This document shows, piece after piece, positions 1 through 7,448 of a stretch of DNA of 32,485 nt (position 1 is the first letter of the stretch; every line of letters starts with the position of its first letter). A program made the position numbers and the translations under genes. The notes beneath the pieces were generated by a model. The model was not told the origin of the DNA. It was given only the letters and a program-made list of their open reading frames with translations, and searched no databases. The DNA comes from an uncultured SAR86 cluster bacterium (GTDB lineage Bacteria; Pseudomonadota; Gammaproteobacteria; Magnimaribacterales; Magnimaribacteraceae): NCBI GenBank assembly GCA_902537425.1, contig CACBBD010000012.1:1-32485 (forward strand), given 5' to 3'.

Positions 1-1
1 A

Positions 2-700
2 GGACTTTTGTTTTCTAATGATGAAGTTGGAGATGCATATAAGTTTTGTAAAATTCTTGAAGAAAGAATAAGAAATAATGGCGGTAGAATTTTAACAAAC
101 ACTAACATTAATAAGATTCTTATCAACAAAGGTCAAGTCAAAGGCATTGTCACAGAAAGGGCTATTCTTGAGGCAGAAAGAGTCGTTATTTGCAGTGGTT
201 CTTGGTCTAGAGAGATTTTGAAAAAAGTTGGTCTTAACTTACCTGTAAGACCTGTTAAAGGTTATTCACTAACATTTGATACTACAGGCTTAAATAATGT
301 TCCAAATATTTCTTTAGTGGATGAGAGCATTCATACAGCTGTAACTTCCTTTCAAAATAGAATCAGGGTAGCAGGTACTGCAGAATTTGCTGGCTATGAT
401 GATGCTATACACCCCAAAAGAATAGATTATTTGTATAGAATGTTAGAAAACATATATCCTAGTTTATACAGCCAATTAGATGAGGGTGAAGGTAAGATTT
501 GGCATGGTTTTAGGCCGATGAGTGCAGACGGCTTGCCATTCATTGGCTCTACAAAAATAGAGGGTTTATTTGTAAATTGTGGTCAAGGCCATTTGGGGTG
601 GACGCTTGCAATGGGATCTGCAGCACTACTAGCGGATCAGTTACAATTCAAGGATTCAGAGATTGATAGAAGTCCTTATCTTGCGAGTAGATCTCTTTAA
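2..700 (+). CDS. dadA: D-amino acid dehydrogenase small subunit (3' part)
   Basis: FAD-dependent, membrane-associated oxidation of D-amino acids (chiefly D-alanine) to 2-oxo acids and ammonia is the known role of this family. The reading frame is open to the left edge, so the N-terminal FAD Rossmann motif is outside the window; a TTG at position 8 is not a credible start. What is visible is the C-terminal half (about 233 residues of a family usually near 420-430): an N-terminal LLFSNDEVGDAYKF stretch matching the DadA 'PNDETGD' signature, the VVICSGSWS turn of the FAD-binding region, VRPVKGYS, and the C-terminal GFRPMSADGLPFIG and GHLGWTLAMGSAALLAD segments characteristic of DadA. It ends 44 nt before tRNA-Arg, with no clear terminator between. 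The other possibility is another DAO-fold oxidoreductase, but the C-terminal signatures favour DadA. Confidence 0.88.
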   Translation, partial: GLLFSNDEVGDAYKFCKILEERIRNNGGRILTNTNINKILINKGQVKGIVTERAILEAERVVICSGSWSREILKKVGLNLPVRPVKGYSLTFDTTGLNNVPNISLVDESIHTAVTSFQNRIRVAGTAEFAGYDDAIHPKRIDYLYRMLENIYPSLYSQLDEGEGKIWHGFRPMSADGLPFIGSTKIEGLFVNCGQGHLGWTLAMGSAALLADQLQFKDSEIDRSPYLASRSL

Positions 701-708
701 ATTATTCA

Positions 709-736
709 TTTTCAATTCAATTGCATGAGATATAAT
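709..736 (+). promoter_or_regulatory. Putative sigma-70 promoter of tRNA-Arg
   Basis: A perfect TATAAT lies at 731-736, 8 nt before the mature tRNA 5' end. A weak -35 element (TTTTCA, 709-714) sits 16 nt upstream. Transcription would start one or two bases before the tRNA, giving almost no 5' leader. The -10 is seen directly; the -35 and the start point are inferred. Confidence 0.55.
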
Positions 737-744
737 TTGAGTAA

Positions 745-822
745 CTCCTCGTAGCTCAGTTGGATTAGAGCAACTGCCTTCTAAGCAGTGGGTCGCAGGT
801 TCGAGTCCTGCCGAGGAGGCCA
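745..822 (+). tRNA. tRNA-Arg (anticodon UCU)
   Basis: A full cloverleaf is visible: acceptor strands CTCCTCG (745-751) and CGAGGAG (812-818), anticodon stem ACTGC/GCAGT around loop CTTCTAA with anticodon TCT, and T arm GCAGG-TTCGAGT-CCTGC. The discriminator G (819) is followed by an encoded CCA (820-822). It decodes AGA/AGG, and AGA is a very common Arg codon in the surrounding genes. The following 80 nt are U-rich and may end transcription, but no strong hairpin is seen. Confidence 0.97.
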
Positions 823-905
823 CTTCTACGAATAAATTTATGTTTTCTCAAATACTTGAAGGCTCTATTCATGAAAGATAGAATAATTTTTTAATTTTTT
901 TCTAA

Positions 906-1175
906 ATGTTAGGTTCACACATTTCAGTTTATGGCGAAGTTCAAGGTTCAGGTTTCAGATCTTGGGCGAAAGAGCAAAGCGCAAAACTAGGTTTATCCGG
1001 TTGGGCAAGAAAGGCTTCAGATGGTTCAATTGAAATTTTTGTGCAAGGAGAAGGTGATTCAATAAACTCATTTATATCACTCTGCTGGGACGGCCCTGCT
1101 TATTCTCATGTAGATGATGTGCTTGTACAAGATGCCAATTCAGACGAATCTATCTCAGGATTTGAAATATATTAA
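906..1175 (+). CDS. acyP: Acylphosphatase-family protein lacking the catalytic Asn
   Basis: Acylphosphatases hydrolyse carboxyl-phosphate bonds using a conserved Arg in the GxVQGVGFR loop and an Asn in the following GWVxN segment. This 89-residue protein has the family length and the alpha/beta plait signatures: VYGEVQGSGFRSW (Arg18 present; the usual Val before GFR is Ser15), GLSGWARKASDGSIEIFVQG, and a C-terminal FEIY. At the catalytic Asn position the residue is Lys36, so hydrolase activity is doubtful; this follows from a by-eye alignment to human and E. coli enzymes. It stands alone between tRNA-Arg and tRNA-His with no Shine-Dalgarno sequence (the start is preceded by a T-rich run). Family identity is secure; activity is uncertain. 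Confidence 0.88.
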   Translation: MLGSHISVYGEVQGSGFRSWAKEQSAKLGLSGWARKASDGSIEIFVQGEGDSINSFISLCWDGPAYSHVDDVLVQDANSDESISGFEIY

Positions 1176-1221
1176 ATTTATCATCTCCAAATTTTAATAG
1201 GTGCTAAAATGTTAGTTTTTT

Positions 1222-1298
1222 GGTGGGCGTAGCTCAGTTGGTAGAGCCCTGGATTGTGATTCCAGTGGTCGTGGGTTCGAGCCCCATCGCCCACCCCA
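1222..1298 (+). tRNA. tRNA-His (anticodon GUG)
   Basis: The acceptor strands GTGGGCG (1223-1229) and CGCCCAC (1288-1294) pair. The extra G at 1222 opposite discriminator C1295 is the histidine-specific G-1:C73 identity pair. The anticodon loop TTGTGAT carries GTG, and CCA is encoded at 1296-1298. A weak -10-like TAAAAT lies at 1205-1210. The tig start codon follows after only 11 nt, so tRNA-His and tig may share a transcript. Confidence 0.97.
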
Positions 1299-1309
1299 AA
1301 GGATAAACT

Positions 1310-2617
1310 ATGAAATTTTCGTTCAAATCAAAAGTAGATATAAATCAAAGCCTTCCGATAGTAGTGCTCAATAAAGACATTGAAGAGCAAGTTCTTATAA
1401 AGCTCAAGAAAGCTCAAAAAGAATCCAAGCTTAAAGGGTTCAGAAAGGGAAAAGCGCCTTTGGATGTTGTGGAGGGAATCTATGGCCCTCAGATTAGACA
1501 AGACGTCCTTTGGGATCTTGCAAGTAAATCATTTGCAAAACTAGCTGAAGAAAAAGATTTAAAAATTGTTAGTAGACCAAATTTAATTCCTGAACAAATT
1601 GAAGTGGGTAAGGACGCGAAGTTCAAGGCTACCTTCGAGATATATCCAGAAGTCAACATTTCAAAGATGAGTAAAATCTCTTACACAAATTTTCTATGTG
1701 AAATCACAGAAGAGGATGTGGATAAGACAATTACAAACCTTCAAAAAAGAATGAGTCAATGGGTACCCTCCAAAGATAAATCTAAAAGTGGTGATCAAGT
1801 AAAGATAGATTTCATTGGAAAAATTGAAGGTGAGGAATTTGAAGGAGGAACCGCAGAAGATTTTATAGTTGAGATAGGTTCAAAGTCCATGATTGAGGGT
1901 TTTGAGGATGGGTTGATAGGTTTCGAAGCAGGAGAGAAGACTGTGCTTGAATTGAAATTCCCGGATGATTATGGAAAGAAGGATCTCGCATCAAAACCTG
2001 TAAGTTTTGAAACAAAAATAAATGAAGTTCTTTGCTCAAAGCTACCAGAACTCAATGAAGAATTTTTTAAAGGAACCGGTATAGAGGTAGATAACATAGA
2101 GACTTTTAAGAAAGAAGTTCGCTTAAAACTAGAGGAAGATTTAAAAAATATAATCAATGGCAAAGTTAAGCAAAGTCTTTTTGATGCTCTTCTACAAGCA
2201 AATGATTTCGAGGTACCTTCTTCAATGATTGATTCTGAAGTTTCTAATATGAAACTGGATACAGCTAGAAGAATGGGGATGGATCCAAAAGATCTAAAAG
2301 AAGATCTTTTTCCCGATGAAACATTCAAGGAAGAGGCTACTAAGAGAGTTAAAGTTGGTATATTGCTCAACAAAATTATTGAAGATAAAGAGCTAAAACC
2401 TGATGGAGACAAAGTTAAAGAAATCATTGAAGAAAGAGCAAAAAACTATAAAGACCCGCAACAAGTTGTTAATTATTTTTACTCAGATGATGAGCAGCTA
2501 AGAAATATAGAATCAATTTCTTTAGAAGAACAAGTTGTTGAAGCTTTAAAGGTTGAAGCTAAATCTATTGATGAAAATATTTCTTACGAAGATTGTGTTT
2601 CTGGAACTTATGGTTGA
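1310..2617 (+). CDS. tig: Trigger factor, ribosome-associated chaperone/PPIase
   Basis: Trigger factor binds ribosomal protein L23 at the exit tunnel and folds nascent chains. The protein is 435 residues (E. coli 432). The N-terminal ribosome-binding domain carries the signature GFRKGKAP at residues 43-50. An FKBP-type PPIase domain spans about 155-245 (GDQVKIDFIGKIEGEEFEGG, then IEGFEDGLIGFEAGE). The rest is the charged, helical substrate-binding C-terminal region. The ATG is preceded by AAAGGA (1298-1303), a good Shine-Dalgarno placed directly after the tRNA-His CCA. The stop codon lies inside the -35 box of the putative clpP promoter. The tig-clpP-clpX-lon order matches E. coli. Confidence 0.98.
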   Translation: MKFSFKSKVDINQSLPIVVLNKDIEEQVLIKLKKAQKESKLKGFRKGKAPLDVVEGIYGPQIRQDVLWDLASKSFAKLAEEKDLKIVSRPNLIPEQIEVGKDAKFKATFEIYPEVNISKMSKISYTNFLCEITEEDVDKTITNLQKRMSQWVPSKDKSKSGDQVKIDFIGKIEGEEFEGGTAEDFIVEIGSKSMIEGFEDGLIGFEAGEKTVLELKFPDDYGKKDLASKPVSFETKINEVLCSKLPELNEEFFKGTGIEVDNIETFKKEVRLKLEEDLKNIINGKVKQSLFDALLQANDFEVPSSMIDSEVSNMKLDTARRMGMDPKDLKEDLFPDETFKEEATKRVKVGILLNKIIEDKELKPDGDKVKEIIEERAKNYKDPQQVVNYFYSDDEQLRNIESISLEEQVVEALKVEAKSIDENISYEDCVSGTYG

Positions 2618-2641
2618 AAATATTTTCAAAACCCCCATTTA
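2613..2641 (+). promoter_or_regulatory. Putative sigma-32 (heat-shock) promoter of clpPX
   Basis: GTTGAAA (2613-2619) matches the sigma-32 -35 consensus CTTGAAA at six of seven bases. After a 13-nt spacer, CCCCATTTA (2633-2641) matches the -10 consensus exactly. The predicted start near 2646 leaves a leader of about 15 nt that just includes the AAAGGA ribosome binding site (2647-2652). E. coli clpP is a known sigma-32 target. The match is seen; its use is inferred. Confidence 0.68.
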
Positions 2642-2660
2642 AACACAAAGGAATATATAA

Positions 2661-3281
2661 ATGAGCAAACAAAATTCAAATCTCCGAAATCAACTAGTAC
2701 CTATGGTTGTGGAACAGACGCCAAGAGGAGAACGTGCCTATGATATTTATTCAAGATTGCTGAAAGAAAGAGTAATCTTTTTAACAGGACCTGTAGAAGA
2801 TTATGGCGCAAATTTGATAGTGGCTCAGATGCTTTATCTGGAAGCAGAGAACCCTGATAAAGACATACATCTTTATATTAATTCTCCAGGAGGTTCGGTT
2901 ACAGCTGGACTTTCAATTTACGATACTATGCAATTTATTAAGCCCGATGTCTCTACGCTTTGCATAGGTCAAGCTGCTAGCATGGGGGCCATTTTATTAT
3001 GCGGAGGAGCTAAAGGCAAAAGACAGGCTCTTCCAAATTCAAGAGTAATGATTCATCAAGTATTGGGGGGATTTCAAGGGCAAGCAAGCGATATAGAGAT
3101 TCATACTCAAGAGATACTATCTATCAAAAAGAAATTAAATGAAATTTTAGCAAGCCATTCTGGTCAAAAGGTTGATAAGATAGCTAAAGACAGTGATAGA
3201 GATAACTTTATGTCTCCTGAACAAGCTGTAAAGTATGGATTAATTGATGACGTGGTTGATAGACGCTCAGTCAAAAAATAA
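2661..3281 (+). CDS. clpP: ATP-dependent Clp protease proteolytic subunit
   Basis: ClpP forms the tetradecameric serine protease chamber that degrades substrates fed by ClpX (or ClpA). The protein is 206 residues, normal for the family. The catalytic triad is intact by alignment: Ser107 in GQAASMGA, His132 in MIHQ, and Asp181 in SDRDNF. The INSPGGSV oxyanion loop lies at residues 74-81. A short N-terminal extension before VPMVVEQT is consistent with a self-cleaved propeptide. An AAAGGA site lies 8 nt before ATG. It is followed by clpX after 11 nt and is very likely co-transcribed with it. Confidence 0.98.
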   Translation: MSKQNSNLRNQLVPMVVEQTPRGERAYDIYSRLLKERVIFLTGPVEDYGANLIVAQMLYLEAENPDKDIHLYINSPGGSVTAGLSIYDTMQFIKPDVSTLCIGQAASMGAILLCGGAKGKRQALPNSRVMIHQVLGGFQGQASDIEIHTQEILSIKKKLNEILASHSGQKVDKIAKDSDRDNFMSPEQAVKYGLIDDVVDRRSVKK

Positions 3282-3292
3282 AAGGAGATTTT

Positions 3293-4570
3293 ATGTCTGA
3301 TAAAGATAATACAGAAAACAACGATGATAAGCTTTTATACTGTTCTTTCTGTGGAAAGAATCAAAATGAGGTCAGAAAGCTAATTGCAGGACCTTCTGTA
3401 TATATATGTAACGAATGTATAGACCTTTGTAATGACATAATTAAAGAAGAGATTTCTGAAACATCTGAGGTTGAGGAGGAAAAGTTTCCAGTTCCAATAG
3501 AGATAAAAGCTACTCTTGATGAGTACGTTATAGGTCAAGAGGAAGCCAAAAAGAACCTCTCAGTTGCAGTTTATAATCACTACAAAAGATTAAAAGGCGG
3601 TAAGAAGATAGATTCATCCGACGAAGTTGAACTCACAAAAAGTAACATTTTGCTTCTAGGCCCAACTGGTTCTGGTAAGACTCTGTTAGCACAGACCCTT
3701 GCTAGGTTGCTAGATGTACCGTTCACTATTGCTGATGCTACAACTTTAACTGAAGCGGGTTATGTGGGTGAAGATGTCGAAAATATAATACAAAAGCTTT
3801 TACAAAAATGTGATTACGATATTGAAAAAGCTCAATTAGGAATAGTTTATATTGACGAAATTGACAAGATAGCCAGAAAGTCAGATAACCCCTCCATAAC
3901 GAGAGATGTTTCTGGTGAGGGAGTACAGCAAGCACTTTTGAAGCTTATTGAGGGAACCGTAGCATCTGTTCCACCTCAAGGTGGGAGAAAACATCCACAA
4001 CAAGAATTCTTACAAGTAGATACCTCTAATATATTGTTTATCTGTGGAGGCGCTTTTTCAGGTTTAGAATCTGTAATTCAGCAAAGATGTGAGGAAACCG
4101 GTATCGGGTTCGGTGCAAACGTAACTTCAATTAAGCTAGAAAATGAAACAGATAAACTAATAGGGCAAGTGCGTCCTGAAGATTTAATTAAATTCGGCTT
4201 AATACCTGAGTTCGTAGGCAGGCTACCAGTAATTACTACATTAGAACAGCTTGACGAAGATGCGCTAGTTACAATACTTACTGAACCAAAGAATAGCCTA
4301 ACCAAACAATTCTCTAAACTTTTTGAGATGGAGAATGTTGAGTTAGATATCAGAGAAGATGCACTTCTTGAAATTGCAAAAAAAGCCATTGAGAGAAAGA
4401 CTGGAGCAAGAGGTTTGAGATCAATTCTTGAGAGCATATTGATGGAAACTATGTATAAAGTTCCATCTGAAGAGTCACTTAATAAGGTAGTTCTGGACAG
4501 TGCTGTTGTGAAAGGTGAAACCGAACCATTGATGGTTTACGAAAAGACTTCAAAAACTAAAACTGGTTAA
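3293..4570 (+). CDS. clpX: ATP-dependent Clp protease ATPase subunit ClpX
   Basis: ClpX is the hexameric AAA+ unfoldase that recognises tagged substrates and threads them into ClpP. At 425 residues it matches E. coli (424). Visible elements in order: N-terminal zinc-binding domain with Cys17, Cys20, Cys39 and Cys42; Walker A GPTGSGKT (123-130); pore-1 loop GYVG (156-159); Walker B ending in Asp188-Glu189; RKH loop (GGRKH, about 230-234); and the IGF tripeptide (271-273) that docks on ClpP. A strong AAAGGAG site (3281-3287) overlaps the clpP stop codon. All features needed for a working ClpXP are present. Confidence 0.98.
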   Translation: MSDKDNTENNDDKLLYCSFCGKNQNEVRKLIAGPSVYICNECIDLCNDIIKEEISETSEVEEEKFPVPIEIKATLDEYVIGQEEAKKNLSVAVYNHYKRLKGGKKIDSSDEVELTKSNILLLGPTGSGKTLLAQTLARLLDVPFTIADATTLTEAGYVGEDVENIIQKLLQKCDYDIEKAQLGIVYIDEIDKIARKSDNPSITRDVSGEGVQQALLKLIEGTVASVPPQGGRKHPQQEFLQVDTSNILFICGGAFSGLESVIQQRCEETGIGFGANVTSIKLENETDKLIGQVRPEDLIKFGLIPEFVGRLPVITTLEQLDEDALVTILTEPKNSLTKQFSKLFEMENVELDIREDALLEIAKKAIERKTGARGLRSILESILMETMYKVPSEESLNKVVLDSAVVKGETEPLMVYEKTSKTKTG

Positions 4571-4572
4571 CT

Positions 4573-4601
4573 CTTGTTTTTTTTTAGTTAACCCCCATTA
4601 T
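4573..4601 (+). promoter_or_regulatory. Putative sigma-32 (heat-shock) promoter of lon
   Basis: CTTGTTT (4573-4579), a 13-nt spacer, then CCCCATTAT (4593-4601) resemble the sigma-32 consensus CTTGAAA / CCCCATnT. The 9-mer ACCCCCATT is shared exactly with the clpP promoter region. Predicted transcription starts near 4606, about 18 nt before lon. E. coli lon is a classical sigma-32 gene. The -35 is weaker than at clpP (four of seven bases), so the call rests mainly on the -10 and the shared context. Confidence 0.58.
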
Positions 4602-4623
4602 TAGGCATATAACAAAAAAAATT

Positions 4624-7017
4624 ATGTCTAATAAAAATCTTAATATACCCTTACTACCTCTCAGAGATGTAGTCATATTCCCTTCAGTTGTTACACCTCT
4701 TTTTGTTGGAAGAGAGAAGTCAATTAGTGCCTTGCAGTCTGCAATGGCTGGTGATAAACAGATTATGCTTGTAGCACAAAAAAGTGCCCAACAGGATGAT
4801 CCTAAGTTGGGTGATTTATATCCTATTGGAACTCTTTCAACCATTCTACAACTCATAAAGTTACCAGATGGAACCTTGAAAGTCCTTGTTGAGGGCAATC
4901 AAAGAGCGTCTATAGAGTCACTAGAAGCTTCTGATGAGTACATGTCGGTTCAAGTTTCAACAATAGATGAAGAAACTGAGTCGAAAGAGTTAGATCATTT
5001 TCTTCCTTCTCTTAAAAAACAATTTCAGGAATATGTAAAGCTTACTCGAAAAGCCACTCCTGAGGTTTTGAATACAGTCAATGCTATTGACTCTCTGTCT
5101 AGACTCACAGACACCCTTGTGGGTCATCTCTCTATCGACATAAGCCAAAAACAAGAAATACTAGAGTTGATTTCATTGACAGATAGAGCGAACCGTATAC
5201 TGGAGCATTTAGATTCCCAACTAGATCTTTCTAAAGTTGAAAAGAAGATACGCGGCAGAGTAAAGACTCAGATGGAAAAAAGCCAGAAAGAATATTATCT
5301 AAATGAACAGATGAAAGCTTTAAAAAAAGAACTAGGTGAGATTGATGAAGCAGAGGAAGCTGAGGAATTAGAAACCAAGATTTTAGAAGCTGGAATGACA
5401 AAAGAGGCTCAAGATAAGGCTCTTACCGAACTTCAAAAGTATAAAATGATGTCACCAATGTCAGCTGAGGCCTCAGTTGTACGTGGATACATTGACTGGA
5501 TGCTAAATATTCCATGGAAAAAGAAAAGCAAAATTAGGTCAGACTTAAATACTGCGAGCGAAGTTTTAAATGAAGATCATTTTGGTTTAGAGGAAGTTAA
5601 AGAGAGAATATTAGAATACTTAGCTGTTCAAAAAAGAGTCAAAAAACTTAAAGGACCAGTTCTTTGTTTAGTAGGACCTCCAGGAGTGGGCAAAACATCT
5701 CTTGGTGAATCTATAGCTAGAGCTACTAATAGAAAATTTGTAAGAATGTCGTTAGGCGGTGTGCGAGACGAAGCTGAAATTAGAGGCCACAGAAGGACAT
5801 ACATAGGTTCTATGCCTGGAAGAATCCTCCAAAAACTATCTAAGACAGGAGTAAAGAATCCTCTCTTCCTTTTAGATGAAATAGATAAGATGGGTATGGA
5901 TATGAGAGGGGATCCTGCTTCCGCTCTTTTAGAAGTTTTAGATCCAGAGCAAAATCACACCTTTAATGATCATTATCTCGAAGTTGATTATGACCTATCA
6001 GATATTATGTTTGTTTGCACAGCTAATAGCATGAATATACCCCAAGCTCTGCGCGATAGAATGGAAATTATAACTTTGCCGGGATATACGGAAGACGAGA
6101 AAGTTAATATAGCCGACAAGTATCTTATTAATAAACAAAAGAAAAATAATGGCTTAAAAGATGACGAACTTTCAATATCTAAAAATACGATAAAAGATCT
6201 AATTAGATATTTTACAAGAGAGGCTGGTGTGCGTGCCTTAGAGAGGGAGGTTGCAAAGATTTGTAGAAAAGTTGTCAAAAAGAATGCAACATTAAATAAG
6301 GCTAAAAAAATTACTATCAAACCAAGTAATCTTGAAGATTATTGCGGAGTGAGAAAGTTTGATTTCGGTGAGGCTGAAGAGAATGATCGTATAGGACAAG
6401 TGACTGGTCTTGCGTGGACTCAGGTTGGAGGAGAACTATTAACGATAGAAGCTTCAAGTTTTATTGGAAAAGGTAAAATTATCAAAACAGGTTCACTAGG
6501 GGACGTGATGCAAGAATCTATTCAAGCTGCACTTTCAGTTGTCAGATCAAGATCAGAATCATTGGGCATAGATCCAAAATTTTACGAAGAGCAAGACATA
6601 CACATTCATGTTCCAGAAGGAGCAACGCCAAAAGACGGACCAAGCGCTGGTGCTGCTATGACAACTGCTTTAACCTCGGTACTTTCTAATATACCGGTAA
6701 GATCAGATGTTGCTATGACCGGAGAGATTACTCTAAGAGGAGAAGTCCTAAAGATAGGCGGTCTCAAAGAAAAATTATTGGCTGCAAGAAGAGGTGGTAT
6801 TAAGGTAGTTCTAATACCCGAAGGAAATGTGAGAGACTTAAAAGAGGTACCAGATAACATAAAAGCTGATTTAGACATTAAACCAGTAAGATGGATTGAC
6901 GAAGTCTTGGATATTGTTCTAACCAGACAACCCATTCCGTGGGAAAAAGAAGACGTTGGTGACAAGGTGTCTTCAAAAAAATCTAGAGCTAAGAAAAGCT
7001 CAGTTAAGGCTCATTAA
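4624..7017 (+). CDS. lon: ATP-dependent protease La (Lon)
   Basis: Lon is a hexameric AAA+ serine protease for misfolded and regulatory proteins. At 797 residues it is slightly longer than E. coli Lon (784). Domains in order: N-terminal LonB-type substrate domain (about 8-200), coiled-coil linker rich in Glu/Lys (205-260), AAA+ module with Walker A GPPGVGKT (351-358) and Walker B LLDEID (Asp418-Glu419), and the protease domain with the Ser674 (KDGPSAG) - Lys717 (GGLKEK) dyad. The C-terminal tail (about 780-797) is rich in Lys and Ser (SSKKSRAKKSS) and exceeds the usual family end. The start has no Shine-Dalgarno; it is preceded by an A-rich stretch. An inverted repeat, GGTTAACT (4565-4572) / AGTTAACC (4586-4593), overlaps the upstream promoter. 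Confidence 0.98.
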   Translation: MSNKNLNIPLLPLRDVVIFPSVVTPLFVGREKSISALQSAMAGDKQIMLVAQKSAQQDDPKLGDLYPIGTLSTILQLIKLPDGTLKVLVEGNQRASIESLEASDEYMSVQVSTIDEETESKELDHFLPSLKKQFQEYVKLTRKATPEVLNTVNAIDSLSRLTDTLVGHLSIDISQKQEILELISLTDRANRILEHLDSQLDLSKVEKKIRGRVKTQMEKSQKEYYLNEQMKALKKELGEIDEAEEAEELETKILEAGMTKEAQDKALTELQKYKMMSPMSAEASVVRGYIDWMLNIPWKKKSKIRSDLNTASEVLNEDHFGLEEVKERILEYLAVQKRVKKLKGPVLCLVGPPGVGKTSLGESIARATNRKFVRMSLGGVRDEAEIRGHRRTYIGSMPGRILQKLSKTGVKNPLFLLDEIDKMGMDMRGDPASALLEVLDPEQNHTFNDHYLEVDYDLSDIMFVCTANSMNIPQALRDRMEIITLPGYTEDEKVNIADKYLINKQKKNNGLKDDELSISKNTIKDLIRYFTREAGVRALEREVAKICRKVVKKNATLNKAKKITIKPSNLEDYCGVRKFDFGEAEENDRIGQVTGLAWTQVGGELLTIEASSFIGKGKIIKTGSLGDVMQESIQAALSVVRSRSESLGIDPKFYEEQDIHIHVPEGATPKDGPSAGAAMTTALTSVLSNIPVRSDVAMTGEITLRGEVLKIGGLKEKLLAARRGGIKVVLIPEGNVRDLKEVPDNIKADLDIKPVRWIDEVLDIVLTRQPIPWEKEDVGDKVSSKKSRAKKSSVKAH

Positions 7018-7034
7018 TTAAATCAAATTCAAGC

Positions 7035-7063
7035 TTGACAAGCCTTTTACCTAGGGTTTTAAT
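7035..7063 (+). promoter_or_regulatory. Putative sigma-70 promoter of hupB
   Basis: A perfect TTGACA -35 (7035-7040), a 17-nt spacer and TTTAAT (7058-7063; five of six bases of TATAAT) lie between lon and hupB. Transcription would start near 7070, right at the inverted repeat 7072-7095. E. coli hupB is likewise transcribed from its own promoters in the lon-hupB spacer. Confidence 0.72.
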
Positions 7064-7071
7064 CATGTTGA

Positions 7072-7095
7072 CCAGCTTTCAAAATGACAAGCTGG
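7072..7095. repeat. 7-bp inverted repeat in the hupB leader
   Basis: CCAGCTT (7072-7078) and AAGCTGG (7089-7095) form a perfect 7-bp stem with a 10-nt loop. There is no following T-run, so it is not a standard terminator. It begins almost at the predicted transcript start and ends 15 nt before the Shine-Dalgarno. It could be a 5' stabilising hairpin or an operator. Confidence 0.5.
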
Positions 7096-7109
7096 CTTAA
7101 CAAGACTCT

Positions 7110-7114
7110 AGGAG
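7110..7114 (+). promoter_or_regulatory. Ribosome binding site fixing the GTG start of hupB
   Basis: AGGAG ends 6 nt before the GTG at 7121. The first residues encoded from that GTG ([11 protein letters not shown]) align with the N terminus of HU, so the GTG rather than any later ATG is the start. Confidence 0.8.
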
Positions 7115-7120
7115 ATTAAT

Positions 7121-7390
7121 GTGAATAAAGCCCAATTAACAGACGCTGTAGCAGCGGCAACTGACACTTCGAAAGCTGAAGCCGGAAGAGCGGTAGAAGC
7201 AACTTTAAATGCAATAGCAGGTAGCCTATCTAGTGGAGATAGTGTTTCGCTTGTAGGTTTCGGAACTTTTAATGTGAGACATAGAGCTGCAAGAACTGGT
7301 AGAAATCCTCAAACTGGTGCGACTATCCAAATAGGAGCTTCAAAATCAGTTGGATTTAAAGCAGGAAAGGCACTTAAAGAAAGTCTTTAG
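7121..7390 (+). CDS. hupB: DNA-binding protein HU (beta-type)
   Basis: HU is a small dimeric nucleoid protein that bends and compacts DNA. The product is 89 residues (E. coli HupB 90). It starts [14 protein letters not shown], has the dimerisation core [17 protein letters not shown], and carries the DNA-wrapping arm tip RTGRNPQTG followed by a C-terminal helix ([11 protein letters not shown]). The GTG start is supported by a strong AGGAG site. It has its own promoter and a strong terminator, so it is probably an independent, highly expressed unit. Its position directly after lon is conserved in many Gammaproteobacteria, which favours hupB over hupA. Confidence 0.96.
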   Translation: MNKAQLTDAVAAATDTSKAEAGRAVEATLNAIAGSLSSGDSVSLVGFGTFNVRHRAARTGRNPQTGATIQIGASKSVGFKAGKALKESL

Positions 7391-7409
7391 ACCCAATTAG
7401 TTTACAAAG

Positions 7410-7435
7410 AGCGCGCCACTAGGCGCGCTTTTTTT
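7410..7435 (+). terminator. Rho-independent terminator of hupB
   Basis: AGCGCGCC (7410-7417) pairs perfectly with GGCGCGCT (7422-7429) around the 4-nt loop ACTA, and a T-run continues to 7435. The GC-rich stem stands out in this AT-rich window. Confidence 0.93.
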
Positions 7436-7448
7436 AATTACCACGACC

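Noticed and set aside
1969-2427. Long minus-strand open frame inside tig
   Set aside because: It is antisense to a conserved gene, Ser/Leu-rich and low in complexity as expected from the reverse of Lys/Glu-rich codons, and matches no family. The same applies to similar frames inside clpX, lon and the ABC permease.
2614-2629. 16-bp perfect palindrome TTGAAAATATTTTCAA after tig
   Set aside because: It overlaps the sigma-32-like -35 box and consists nearly entirely of A/T, so chance or overlap with the promoter explains it better than a separate operator.
4565-4593. GGTTAACT / AGTTAACC inverted repeat between clpX and lon as a terminator
   Set aside because: The T-run is in the loop rather than after the stem, and the stem is AT-rich, so it does not fit a rho-independent terminator. 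It overlaps the putative lon promoter.
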